DNA of 64,000 nt from Pratylenchus scribneri. Lineage: Eukaryota; Nematoda; Chromadorea; Rhabditida; Pratylenchidae. The notes below the pieces were generated by a model that searched no databases, was not told where the DNA came from, and saw only the letters and a list, made by a program, of their open reading frames with translations. The translations under genes were made by a program, and so were the position numbers. This document shows positions 40,002 to 52,800 of this stretch, one piece after another. Positions within the stretch are counted from its first letter, which is position 1, and every line of letters starts with the position of its first letter. Where the stretch lies: the NCBI GenBank assembly GCA_030063045.1, contig JAQSEB010000022.1, forward strand, positions 1,799,501 to 1,863,500. Direction: 5' to 3'.

Positions 40002-41561
40002 ATGGCTGACGGTGAAAATAAAAATGACCAACAGAATTTGGAACAACCCCCGTTGACGATTATTACAAAGGTTCATGGTGTGGATCGTGAATGGAATTAT
40101 ATGGTAAAAACAACAAATAAACATTTATAAATTATTATTAAAGAAAACTGTTGATTATGCCGATGAATTCGAAAAAATCAGAACACAACATCGGATGAAT
40201 TTTAGCGGCCAATCAATGTTTGGGAAACGGACTAAATATATTTGCCAAAACAATCCAAAACTCAGAGGAGGATGCAAATTTAAAATGTACTTTTTTATTG
40301 TTTAAATTAAATAATATTTATTTAATTTTAGGCTTGTTCAAATGTCCGAAGATGAAGAAAGTTTTCACATTTACACGGCCGACCAACACAATCATCCAAT
40401 AATGGACACGGAGACGGAGGATGATAATGATGATGACCAACAGTATCAATCAGGTTTAATTAATATTACAAACATAAAAATTAATAATATTTATTAGATA
40501 ATGATGAAACTGCGACGAATTCAATTTGCTCTTCATCAAAACATCCACCAAAATTTCAACAGAATTTAGACCAAAAGAATGAACGAACAAAGGAAAAGGA
40601 ATTGACTGAGGATCTCAAATCAGTGGAAAATAGCGGCAATAAAAATGAGGTAAATTTAAATAATTATCAATTTAACAATCTTTTTTAATAGCAAAAATTG
40701 TCCACCAATTCGGATCAAAAAAGCAATAAATGGCGTTTGATACGGACAATTTTGGGAAAGCCGGATGCGAAATTGATCAAAACAGAATATGAAGTTGCAT
40801 CGACCGATGAGAAGGATGAGAAGAGAATTATGTTCTTTTGCCTTCAAGAAAATCCAACAAAATGCAATTTTCGGATGCAGCTCATCAAAGTGCCGGACAG
40901 CCAAAATTGGAAATTATATGCCAGGTTCAAAAACAAGGAATATTTTGCAATTTTTAATGCAATTATTTTAACAGATTTGAACATTGCCATCCGCTTGAAT
41001 CCGAACAAATTCTTCAGCAGACAAATTCCCGTAAAAGTAATTTTAAACAATAAAGTAAATTTAATCATTAATTTAAAGGAAATATTTCGGATGATGGAAA
41101 ACAAAAAAGTGTCATCGACAAAACCATTCCAAATAATGTTCAAACACCACCAAAAATGTTTTCTTTGCTCGATTTCAAACAAAATGTGGATTTGTTGGGA
41201 AGTGAATTGAATTTGAATGTTCGGGAAGAAGGGTGAGTGGAATTTCCCTTTAATTTTAATTTATTTCCATTTTCAGTGGATGTTTAATTATTTCATCTTC
41301 AAATGATCCAAGTCGATTATTGGTCCTTGCGGATGAGGGAAAATTCATTCAAGTTTCGGAATTTAAACAAAATCGTCATACAGGTATAAATTTAAATAAA
41401 TCAAAAATAAATTATTTTTATTGATTTTAGGATATTCGGAAGATTGGCAAAAATCCGATTTGAGGCAATTCCTACGGGCGATCCATGGCCGGTGCGAGAA
41501 ATATTTCTTTTCGACAACAAAAAGACCCAAAATTGAAGAAAAGATGAACAACCAACAATGA
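40002..41561 (+). CDS. Protein with two FLYWCH-like zinc fingers
   Basis: Nine exons in phase, 399 aa: 40002-40103, 40144-40286, 40332-40453, 40498-40649, 40692-40924, 40975-41030, 41079-41232, 41277-41383, 41431-41561. Two repeats share the plan W...E-F/D-E...C-x7-9-C...IY/LY...H-x-H. The first is EWNYM, DEFEKIR, YICQNNPKLRGGCKF, FHIYTADQHNHP. The second is KWRLIRTI, FFCLQENPTKCNF, WKLYARFEHCHP. This is the layout of FLYWCH/MULE-type zinc fingers, without the tryptophan usually next to the first cysteine. The C-terminal third (LLDFKQNVDLLGSELNLNV...WQKSDLRQFLRAIHGRCEKY) is unrecognised. DNA binding is expected from the family but inferred. The gene at 43.5-45.9 kb is a relative. Confidence 0.75.
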
Positions 41562-42582
41562 CACATAAATTATTGGTGTATCCAAATATCACATTTATTT
41601 TTATGAATTGCCCAATTTGCCTTTTGATGATCATCCAACCCATATCCATTCAAAATGTCTTCTCATTAATCTATATTTATGCACTTCCCTCTTTATTGAC
41701 CTACTCATTCATGCATGAGGACAAAAATGCTTCATTCGTATTAAATTTTATCAATGTTATTATTAATGCAATTTTTTTATATTTATCGATAATATTGCAA
41801 TTGCAGCAATGAAAAGGATTTGACAAATATATTTCCGAATGAAGTGGCTTCTCTTATGTTTTTGGACCATAATTTATTGATTTTCGTTCACTCTATTATT
41901 GGAAAACCTATCAGCAGCAAATTATTAATAAAAATTAGCATGTTTGGCAAATGATTGGTTGCCAAGGAACCTCAAAAATGCTGAATTTGCGTTCCAATTT
42001 TCCTCAAATAAATAATTCCAATTTCATTCAATAAATGCGGGAACGAAAGTCAAATGACCCTTTTTGTGAATGAGGCTGAGGCCCCAATTCCCCTCAAAAG
42101 CCTCTCCCATAATAAAATTTCTCAATCGATGTGAGCGATGAATTGATATGAATGGTTGGTTATTGTCGGTTGATTATTGTACGCGAATACATATTTTCTA
42201 ATATTTTCCGACACAGCGCAGTCCAGCCCATTCATTTCCTCATTTACAATTACAATTACAAACAATGTTTACATTTGTATTCCAATTCCACCTACATATA
42301 TTCGCGCTACCTCCTGAGTAGAAATAGGTATTAGATTTAACATTTTGAATATGACTCATCACTCCTCTTCCATATATGTATGAAATATGAATAGGAAAAA
42401 CAATCTTCTTTTTGACCAAATTGAAAATGATATGGGATGACGTGTTTTCCTTCCTCATCAAAAATATTGGTGATAATTTGCTTCAAATCATTTTTCATAT
42501 CATTTATTCGCTTATAAATTTCCCTTAAATAATTCATAATTTTAGACAAGAAATAATACTAATTTAATTTCTTCAACAAAAA
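41562..42582. other. Intergenic, no gene recognised
   Basis: AT-rich. The open frame from 41558 begins at the stop region of the zinc-finger gene and is best read as its 3' UTR. The rest should hold the promoter of the CYSTM gene. Confidence 0.5.
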
Positions 42583-42968
42583 ATGTCCGCCCCACCTCCG
42601 TACAACCACGGCTACCCTCAATACAATAATTATCCTCAACCACAATATCCACCTCAACCTCAGCCAAATTATGGCCCACAACCGGGCTATGGCCAACCTT
42701 ACACCCAACAACCATATCCAAACGCCGGCGGATATCCAAATCCTCAGCCGCAAGTTGTGTAAGTTTTTTAATTGCAAAACCGAAACTAATTTTTTTTTTT
42801 TTGAAATTTTAGTGTTGTTGAACGAACACACGAGCCTCAACAGAACAATAGCAGTAACAATTGTTGCCTTTGGGCGGTAAATCAAAATTAAATTTATCCA
42901 ATTATAAAATATTCTTTTAGCTCCTCGCCTGTTGTTGCGGATGTTGTTTGGCCGAATGCTGCGATTAA
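42583..42968 (+). CDS. CYSTM-family protein
   Basis: Three exons in phase (42583-42758, 42813-42876, 42921-42968), 95 aa. The N-terminal 60 residues are Pro/Gln/Tyr-rich repeats (YPQYNNYPQPQYPPQPQP). The C terminus is a compact cysteine-rich membrane-type module (CCLWALLACCCGCCLAECCD), the signature of CYSTM (cysteine-rich transmembrane) proteins, small tail-anchored proteins widely linked with stress. The protein ends right after the module, as usual. An opposite-strand frame of 162 codons over the same stretch is a shadow. Confidence 0.85.
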
Positions 42969-43480
42969 TTCCAACCAAGATCCGAGAGAAGTTGCAATGA
43001 ATTATATGATTTGAGGGCTGCTGATCTTTTTTAAAACATTCATTCACATTTATTTTATTATAATTATATTTTGTATGCCTGTGAAAATGACGATTATGCC
43101 TCCCTTATTGAAGATAAATCAATACATTTCGGGCTATTTATAATGTGATTAATGATTAAATGAACTTAAAAGACCATCCGCAAAGTTCACCGAAACATTA
43201 AAAGGTGTTAGTGAAATCGGGGAAGCATTCTCGTAACATTCCAACCCGAATGCATTTATGCAGAGGAACTATTGTAATTGTACAATCCCAAGCCCCCCAA
43301 CATCCAAAAATGTCCACTTATGGTTTTATATCATATTTATTCCAATTACGAAAATTTATATAAATAGTGTGAAATTCATACAAATAAATATGAAAAATTG
43401 ATCAATTTTTGTCAATTTAAAAACGTCGTCCATAAGTGAAATGTTTCCCCGAAATGAATTCATGTACTCGAGCTCTGAAG
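42969..43480. other. Intergenic between convergent genes
   Basis: Should hold two 3' UTRs. No repeat or coding signal was noted. Confidence 0.5.
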
Positions 43481-45873
43481 TTAAAATTTAGTCCATATTT
43501 CCAATTTTTCTTTAAACCTCATTGCATAAATGAATTGGAGAGGATCGCCTTTGATCCATCGCTCGGTTTGCCCATTGAATGTGCCATTCCGATATTCGTC
43601 AATATTTAGGCATTTTTGATGTTCGCTCAAAACAATGAATGAGCCCTCCATTCCATATTTTTTGAACAAAATTGAACCACTAAAATTGAAAGTCAATTCG
43701 ACCATTTTATTTGTAAACCTATTAATTGAGAATTGAAGTTGGAATTCCTCAGCCAAACTTTGTAATTCCATTTGGCAATCAAAAATGCTGAATATTCCTT
43801 CCAAATTGCCCGTTTGATGTTTAAGTTCCATTTGGTGATTTTGCCGCTCTTCTTTTGTGCTTTCCAATTCCGAATTCATTTTCCCAATTGTTTCTTCCAC
43901 TCTTTTTAATAACTTAAATTGAATTTAATTTAAAATTAATTTTTAAAAATTATTTTCCATACACTTTCATTATTTGATGAACTTGGCAGCATAAACGGTA
44001 GATTTATTGAATTTGGAATATCAAAACCAATTTGATGTTGATTTGAATTGTCTGTGAAATTTTCAATTAAATATTTTTTTAATAAAAATTAATTAAATTA
44101 ACCTAATTTTTGCATAGCCGACGATGATGAAGTTGATTGATGATGAGAAGGAAGTTGAATGGCTGGCGCAAAATGATTGTGCTTTCCTATTTAATTTAAT
44201 TTATTTAAATTAAATATTTTGTTTTTTAACCTTTTTCGTAAATATTCACACTTTTTCCATTTCCTTCACGAAACAACAATATTCGATATGGACATTTTCC
44301 TTTTTTGCTAATTCGGCGGTAACACTTGCAAAAATTGGTTTAAATTGGATTATTGCAATTTTGGACTAACTTTGAGAGTTTGTTGACGAACTGTGCTGAA
44401 CAATTTGCCATTTTGTTGCAATGAAACAACTCTCAAAGTTTTCCTCAATTGTTCGAATTCCTCCTCATTGTCAATGTCACAAATAAAATTCCATTCTTTC
44501 AAATTTACATTCACTAAAAATATTTTAAAATTATTTTTCGAATATTCACAAATAATTTACCTGGAAATGAATGCTGCGCTTTCGAATGAAGAATTTGTTG
44601 CAACAGTTTTCCTAAATATATTTCAATTAATTTTTAAATAGAATTATAAATTGCCTTTTGGTTGCCCAATTGCAGAATTCAATTGCTCATTAATTTCTTC
44701 CATTTTGACATCTTCACATTTTCGACCAATTTCATCAATAATTCTGCCGCTTCCACTGTTCGATGGCAAATCTACGAAAATATTAATTAATATTATTTTA
44801 ATCGTTAAATTATTTAAACCTTGAATATTTTGTTTTGCTAAATTGGAATTCGCTGTATTTTTTGATGATTCATTATGAACATGAATATTAACCTCCGGGG
44901 CATATAATTCAAAAAAGCCTGCTTCCTAAATATTTTTTAATAGATTAATATCCAATTAATCATTACTTTATTGTGAAGAGCATGTAACATGAATGGACAT
45001 TTTGAGTCGATTTTACATCGATATGAGACCTTTTCGGGCACTCCATCCACCACATTGAATTGTTTATCCACCAATAAACCTTCTGCACGCCGTAAAGTTT
45101 CAATGTCATTGAAATTATGGCAAACTAAATTAATTTTAATTTCGAATTAATTACCCAGTGTGAATCACTCACTATTGTAAACGGTCAATGATTTTCCCCG
45201 AGTTTCAAAGGAACCAAGTTTGCCGGATTCCTGTGGAAAAATTAGAGAATATAAATAATGTAAATTTATCGAAACCATTGATGGTGAGTAATATTTCATT
45301 GGTGGAGGAGGCATTGGCTTATTTTCATTGACTTTAATTGGCATTTGTTTGGCATCATTGTTTGCATTGGCAACGATTTTTTGAATTACTTGAGTAGGTT
45401 TATTGGCGGTTGATGAATTTGCTTTCTTTATTGGTATTTTCTGTGTTGATGGTCCTTTGCAATAATTGATTAAATTAATTTTAATTATGTTTAAACCATA
45501 CTAATTGGAGCAACTTGATGATTGTGCGACCCTTTTGTGTAAATATGAAAGCGAGCATTCCCCATCATTGCGGGTTGTTTATTTTTCACATCCATTGCCA
45601 ACAAACCGAATCGGCAATTTCCTTGGGCAGTCGGATTTCGAGTACAAACAAATCTTAATTATATTCAATTTTAATTAATTCCAAATCCAAATAAACTAAC
45701 TTTGTCCATTCACTTTTTGACGAATATGAATTGTAATGGACCTGATTTTCTCGTCTAATAATTTCCAATTCATCCTCATCATTTGCCGACATCAAATAAG
45801 TCCATTCTAGACCTCCCGGAGTTGTTATCTTTTTCAATGGTGCCGACGATATATTGTTATTGGCGGCAGCCAT
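43481..45873 (-). CDS. Protein with three FLYWCH-like zinc fingers
   Basis: Thirteen exons in phase, 611 aa: 45873-45701, 45653-45502, 45454-45276, 45230-45173, 45124-44967, 44925-44820, 44771-44655, 44611-44561, 44513-44371, 44324-44231, 44186-44103, 44051-43963, 43912-43481. Finger 1: GLEWTYLM, EDELEIIR, FVCTRNPTAQGNCRF, FHIYTKGSHNH. Finger 2: FNDIETLRR, YRCKIDSKCPF, ELYAPEVNIHVH. Finger 3: KEWNFICDIDNEEEFEQLR, KCYRRISKKGKCPY, VNIYEKGKHNH. Each repeats the W...EE-F/L...C...C...H-x-H plan of the gene at 40.0 kb. A coiled coil (RVEETIGKMNSELESTKEE) and a globular C-terminal 100 residues of unknown type follow. The intron after exon 44771-44655 has a GC donor (CAAAAG/GCAATT on the sense strand). 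It is convergent with the CYSTM gene. Confidence 0.75.
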
Positions 45874-47647
45874 TTTTTAAAAAATATATTTCCTTTTCTA
45901 TTAAAATTTAGTTTATTTAATACTTTAAAATTTGGGTTTCATCCATTCCGATTCCGCTCCGTTCGGCCTTCCTTCGGCGTTTGCTAATTTTTTTATTTTC
46001 AAAGATAAAATGACTGAAATAAACATAATGCCACAAATTTTAATATTCCAATTTTTTCAATACAGTAAGGTTGATTTATCGATTAACAAGAGCAAATAGC
46101 AATTTTTTCTCCACAAAATAACAAAAAAAAATTAAGCCAAAAATGAAAGCAACAATTAAAATTATTTTTATATAATATGCAATATTTTATAAGAGAATGA
46201 TAATTGATATGATAATACAATAAACATAAAATCCGTCTTTCATATTTCAATTTTCATAGCTATTGAGAAGTTTAAAGTTATGAAATTATTGAGATAAATG
46301 GCATCATCAACAAATGAAAAGGAGTTCTAATTTAATCTACCATATTTTTTTATCTTATTTGGCCAATTGTCCTCGTTCGTTAGTCCTCCAAAAACAAAAT
46401 TGATTCATCGTGTTAGAGTGCAAAAATTTGGCACATTGTTGCTGTGGTCTTTCGGCTAGAGCAGTTCCCATTTATTCCAAACCCCTTCCAGTCCAGCCAA
46501 CTTCCTCTTTTCACCCGCTTTTCCGTAACCCTTTGGCACTTTCCCCCCAGGGGACACAATTGGCCGCTGATTTTCATCCAGCCCCTCCCTTCCATTCCGG
46601 CTAAATTTTGCAAAGCATCAATTCCCTTCCCTCAAACTGCTATTGGAAACCCAAATTTACCCGAAAATGGCACCATTTATGTGTCTCCCATTTGCCTGCA
46701 AATTTTATCCTTGTCCAACAACAGAATCCATTTCAATTCAATTTTTGGCCTAAATATAGGAAAATAGTTGCCAAATGTTGAGTTTATTTAATGCAAAAGC
46801 AATGGAATTTCACAATATTTTTGCCAAAAACATTTTATTGCCATTTAAATTGATATTTTTCAAATTTATTTATCCTTTCAAAATATTTATCGGCCAATTT
46901 AATTCTCTTTATTTGCATCATTTTGGCAATTTTCTGCCTGCTTTGGTTGCTTTAATCAGTGTGAACACTTTGATCCAAACACCATAATGTGGGTTTCCCT
47001 TGGGAGATTCTCATTCAATTTGCTTCTCTTCTCGGATTTCATTTGGTCCTTTTTTTCTGTTCAGCGATTTCTTTTTTTGAATTCATCCATTCTTACTTGT
47101 TTTCCCTCGGGATTTTTGACGCGGCCACAAATTTTTGACACAGTCAATTTTTGCTCAATTCCATTCAAAATTTTTGAATGTTTAAGGAATGATTTGATTA
47201 GACTTCTTCACGAATGGATGGGCCACAAATTCTATGGCCAGCCAACATAAATATGCCCAAAAGGAACTCATCTAAAAGTTCATTTAATATTCGGCCAGAA
47301 AACCTCTCGATTCCATTCCATTTCATCCAAATGAATTATTCATCCTCATGCCAATATCCATACTATTGATGGCAAAAATAAATAAGGATGATCCGCACAT
47401 GACCTTAATTCCAAATAATTTTGAGTATTTATTCTCCAATTCAGCCCAATAATTAACAGAGATTATTTGGACCCTTCACATGCAAAATATCCTCTCAATA
47501 AAACTGACTAAGCCTCCATTAGGCTTATTGCCAAAATGCCAATTCTCTCATATTGAAAACAAATTGAATATTTCCAGAAATACTCTTCCATTAATTTACA
47601 TCGAAATGTACGAAACCAATTAGGTTTTTGAATGGAAATGACTCAAA
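45874..47647. other. Intergenic, no gene recognised
   Basis: Lies between divergent genes. Open frames at 46.4-47.25 kb on the plus strand are hydrophobic and Phe/Pro-rich, from T- and C-rich sequence, with no domain and no consistent splicing. They are probably non-coding. Confidence 0.4.
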
Positions 47648-49824
47648 ATGAATTTGCCTTGGTCGCCATTTACTTTTACCCAATTCTTCTCATTCAATTT
47701 GCTCATTTTTCCCATCTTTTTGATTTTGCCAATGGCAACAAAAGCCTTCCAGCCACAAAATGGCGAACCGGATAGAAGCAGTTGTGGGGACCAATTTGAT
47801 GTGGGATTGAGGCGACAATGCATGAGGGGTCGGTTCCGAAAATTGAAAATATAAAATTGGATTTAATTTTGTAAGGTGAATGGGAAGAGAAATATTATTT
47901 CGAACATGGAAGCCAGACTTGCAGGTGTCATTTTTGGCACTTTATCATTTAAATTAATACCAAAAACAGACTATTTTGGTATGATGGATGTCCCAGCAAC
48001 AGTGGTACGCGCAATTTCTTCGATTCCCTTCTTGAATGCCAATGGCTTTGTGAACCTGGCCTCAAAGCTTGTTTGAAATTATTTTTGAGCAAATATTATT
48101 GCTTTCACTTTTTAGCAAATTGCCTTGAACCATTTGATGAACATTTGAGGGATGAATGCAAACAAGGGACAGAATGGCGGCGAAGATTCTATTTTGATCG
48201 AAATAAATTGGTGGATTTTTAATTTATTTTACAATGAATATTTTTAAATCTTTTTATTAATATTTTTAACCTAAACCTAGCATTAAAAACCTAAGCCAAT
48301 TATCCTTCCAGCGTTGTGTATCATTTTGGTTTGATGGATGTGAATCGGGAAGCCGAAATCAATTTGATGAGGAACAAGAATGTTTACAGCAATGCGAAAT
48401 GCCGGCAACACAAGCAACCAAAAAATTACTAAACAGGCCCGATACTCAGTCAACAATCTCAATCCATCCATCTTCATCACAATTTGTCCCAGCTTGGCGA
48501 ATGATTGGCCAAACAACAACAAATTCGCCATTAAACAAAGTTCGGGCAATGGACCAGAGAACAATGGACAATGGCAAGACTATTGGGGAAAATGATGAAT
48601 TTGTTTAATGTTTTTGTAGATTTGCGTGAATCCACTCAAAGGAGCACATTTTTGATGATGCATCCATCCACTAGACCGAACAATAAATGGAATACCCAAA
48701 AGAGTCGAAATGAACCAATCACATTGACCACCCGGCCATCTCCGCAACTTCCTCCATTCACTCCAATTCAAAACAGCAACCACAGACCGCATTCATCGAT
48801 GTCCACTAGCCCCAAAATAGTACAACAAACCACCAATTGGCAACATACCCGAAGGGATGAAGCAAACATTTGTGAACGCGCAAATCCCTGCCAGAATAAT
48901 GGGACTTGTGTTTGGGATGCAATTTTGAAACAGCACATTTGCCGATGTGCCTCCGGTTTTACCAATGAAAATTGTACAGAAAGAATTGGTAGGGATGGAT
49001 TAAATGCCATTTATTTGTTTAAGCAGATTTCGATCCCTGCTCTCCGGATCCATGCCAAAATGGGGCCACATGTGCCGCTAGAGTTGGCACTGATGAACAA
49101 ACCCAATATGATTGTTATTGTACACGGGGATATGCGGGAAAGCATTGCGAATTGAGTGAGTAGCAAAATGATGTCATTAATAAATTGCCAATTAATTAAT
49201 TAGAGCCATGTGAGGAAAATCCATGCAAAAATGGAGGAACATGCCGAACCACTCGTTCAACAACCCTTTTCTTTTGTGCCTGCCCACCAGGATGGGGTGG
49301 AAAAACGTGCATGATTGGTATAAAAATAAACATAAAATAATATGAATTAAAAGGAATTGGTGTATTAAAGCAATCCCACCAAGCGCAGAAGGCAACGATG
49401 AATTGGCTCAGCCCGATGCAAATTTTACACAGCAATTATCCAGTGGAAAAATTGAATGGATTGAGCATTTACGCAAAATTACACCAAAAATGCCGACAAC
49501 TACAATAAAGAATGGTCCATCCAATAAAATATTTTCATTATTTTTAATATTTTTGCAGAATCGACGGATAGTTTTGAACGGGAATATTCCTCTTCAGAGG
49601 AAGAAGATGGATTGGTGTCCAGAAGATCGAAGGATGCCCCATCGACGGCATCAGAATTTGTTGTTGGCGAAGAGAATCCAACGAGAACATTGAAAGGGTC
49701 CAATTCGCAAGAACAATTTTATGATAAAAAGAATTCGGCAGCAAAATGGTGGAGGCCAACAAATTGGACAACACAAATTTTAACTATATTCATTTTATTT
49801 TTAGTCATTCATGAGTATATTTAG
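47648..49824 (+). CDS. Extracellular protein with two Kunitz and three EGF domains
   Basis: Ten exons in phase, 570 aa: 47648-47828, 47876-47924, 47970-48070, 48116-48210, 48312-48573, 48620-48988, 49024-49155, 49204-49317, 49371-49514, 49559-49824. A signal peptide ([17 protein letters not shown]) comes first. Kunitz 1 has six cysteines with [20 protein letters not shown] and GTRNFF. Kunitz 2 has [20 protein letters not shown] and ECLQQC. The position after the second cysteine is Met in the first and Lys in the second, so only the second looks like a trypsin-type inhibitor. A Ser/Thr/Pro-rich linker of about 140 residues follows, then three EGF modules ([37 protein letters not shown]). An acidic region and a C-terminal hydrophobic segment ([15 protein letters not shown]) end the protein. 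The mix recalls worm MEC-9 and MEC-1, but domain numbers differ. The intron after exon 5 appears to have a GC donor (AATG/GCAAGA). Confidence 0.8.
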
Positions 49825-49879
49825 ATGAGCTTTTATTAAATAAAAATGGTTTAGATTTTTCGATTATGGGAAAAATTTA

Positions 49880-52800
49880 TCAAATTTTGGCGCTTCCATT
49901 GAAATTCGCCGCAATGCCATCAAAAGTGGCATTTTTGAGGATGATAGTATGGATTGGAGTGGATGCATTGTCCTTGAGTTTTAGCAGCAAAAATGAAAAT
50001 GTTAAAATGACGCTGACCAACTTTAAAATTAAATGACATAATAATTAAATAAATTTATTTTACCGTAAAAAATGTACTCCTTTCCAATGGGAATGCCCTC
50101 CAAACACTCATTCCCCATAAATATTGGGTGGAAATTTGTGCACAAAACAGGAAATTTGGAATCGATCCAATTCGGCATTGGAATCCGGAATAACGGCCAA
50201 AACTGATGTTAGAATATTTCGACTCTGGAATATGCCAAACAATTTCAATATTTTTGAATATATTTCCACCTCCTCATTCGTGATTGTGCCAACCGCACAA
50301 ATTACTCCAATATGAACCAAAGCAACCAAAATTTGGAGCAATGACCAACCAAGATTCATCAAAATTCGTTCATTTAGAAAACGACGAACATTTTCTCTTG
50401 TAATTTGTTCAATGGTGATTGGGTCATATAGTCTGTGAAAATTTTTGGAAGGATTTGGACATTGTTCGGGAAAACTTGGAAGTTGGCTGAGTTAGGAAAT
50501 AAATGGTCATTGAAAGGATTAACAAAGCCCAAGACAATGAGAAGAACACAAATGGATTGAAAACATCGCCAATGGATTGCTGAAAACATGTTTTTAATAA
50601 GATAAGATGAATAATATGAATATGAAGTGACTTGTAAATCGGCAAGCCTCAAAAATTGTTGGTAATAGAATCTGAATCAGATTGTGAATTATTTCATTAT
50701 TAATTGACTGTTACTTGAGGCTATATCGCCTTTTATGATGCTCCTTTTGAAGGGCATGAGCCAAAGTTCGGCACCAAAAACAAGCAAGCCGATTGCATAA
50801 AACATAATAAAAAAGGGGGAGAATATTCCAAATCTGATGAGTGAAAGAATTGGTATTTAATTATGATAAAAAAGATGTGACACACAGTCAACAATGGAAC
50901 AACCAAAATTGTATAATCATTAAGGCAATCGAATAAAGATGCGCTTTAAAATAAGAAAAATAGGAATAAAAATGAATATTGAAGCCAACTTTGGCTTCTC
51001 CAATTTAATAATGTCAAAAAGGCGATAGGCTAATGGAATGGAAAAAGTGAAGAGAAGAAATGCATAAAAAATGGGCAACATTCGGGTCCGAATTTTTGGA
51101 GAAGCATGAAATGCGGACCTTTTTAGAAAAAAAACATTTTGGAATAAATTGCCTATTAAGAAAATTCACCAATAACTTCGATCCAATGCGTCCATCAATC
51201 GAAGCATCCGAAGATGTGCTTGAATTCGAATGGAGAATAGGGCCAAATTGACGGCATTAATGAATGGTTTGATGCCTTTGAATGAATTAAGATAAAATTG
51301 GATGAAATAATAATAAAAACAATAAATTCGATCCTAGATAATCATAATCACCATTGTTCGCTATAATGTGTTTCACTTTCTAGAAAATGTTCGCCAAAAT
51401 GTGTTTCACTTAACTAAGAAAATATTCGCCAAAATGTGTTTCACTTAACTAAGAAAATGTTCGCCAAAATGTGTTTCACTAACTAAGAAAATGTTCGCCA
51501 AAATGTGTTTCACTTAACTAAGAAAATGTTCGCCAAAATGTGTTTCACTTAACTAAGAAAATGTTCGCCAAAATGTGTTTCACTTAACTAAGAAAATATT
51601 CGCCAAAATGTGTTTCACTTAACTAAGAAAATATTCGCCAAAATGTGTTTCACTTAACTAAGAAAATGTTCGCCAAAATGTGTTTCACTTAACTAAGAAA
51701 ATGTTCGCCAAAATGTGTTTCACTTAACTAAGAAAATGTTCGCCAAAATGTGTTTCACTAACTAAGAAAATGTTCGCCAAAATGTGTTTCACTTAACTAA
51801 GAAAATGTTCGCCAAAATGTGTTTCACTTAACTAAAAAAATGTTCGCCAAAATGTGTTTCACTTAACTAAGAAAATGTTCGCCAAAATGTGTTTTTCACT
51901 TAACTAAGAAAATGTTCGCCAAAATGTGTTTCACTTATCTAAGAAAATATTCGCCAAAATGTGTTTCACTTAACTAAGAAAATGTTCGCCAAAATGTGTT
52001 TCACTAACTAAGAAAATGTTCGCCAAAATGTGTTTCACTTAACTAAGAAAATGTTCGCCAAAATGTGTTTCACTTAACTAAGAAAATGTTCGCCAAAATG
52101 TGTTTCACTAACTAAGAAAATGTTCGCCAAAATGTGTTTCACTTAACTAAGAAAATGTTCGCCAAAATGTGTTTCACTTAACTAAAAAAATGTTCGCCAA
52201 AATGTGTTTCACTTAACTAAAAAAATGTTCGCCAAAATGTGTTTCACTTAACTAAGAAAATGTTCGCCAAAATGTATTTCACTTAACTAAGAAAATGTTC
52301 GCCAAAATATGTTTTTCGCCAAAATATATTTATCCAAACCCAGGAATTTTCATATTTTTTATATTTTCACTTCCTATTAATTTTTAAAATTTGATGAATT
52401 TTTATTTTATACTATTGTGGAGATGCCCATTTTGTAATATCCTTTAACTATTCTGGAGATTTACCCGGGGATAAATTCACCTGACACCATTGTTGACACA
52501 GAGGAGGAATGCATTATTCCAAATGTTCTACGAAATTTGATCAAATGGCCAATATTCATCCAAAAAGCATAAACATTCAAAGAGATGGCCGCAATAGTCA
52601 ACAATAAAAAGGCAACTCTTTTCTGTGGAGAATTCAATTAAATTTATTTTTTATAAAAAGTCAAAATTCCACCGAAAAACGTAAAAATCGACGATTTTGT
52701 GGTGTTCGCAAATAACAAGGGAAAAGGCCAAGGATTCGCATCAAAATGAGCAATGATTGAAGGCCACTGCTAATAGCATAAACACTTTCACGAAATCTAA

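Noticed and set aside
42559..43047. A 162-codon minus-strand ORF opposite the CYSTM gene
   Set aside because: It is antisense to clearly spliced coding exons and reflects their Pro/Gln/Tyr codon pattern.
51366..52330. CRISPR-like array because of regular 33-37 bp units
   Set aside because: Units are directly adjacent with no unique spacers, and the array sits in a nematode intron. It is a minisatellite.
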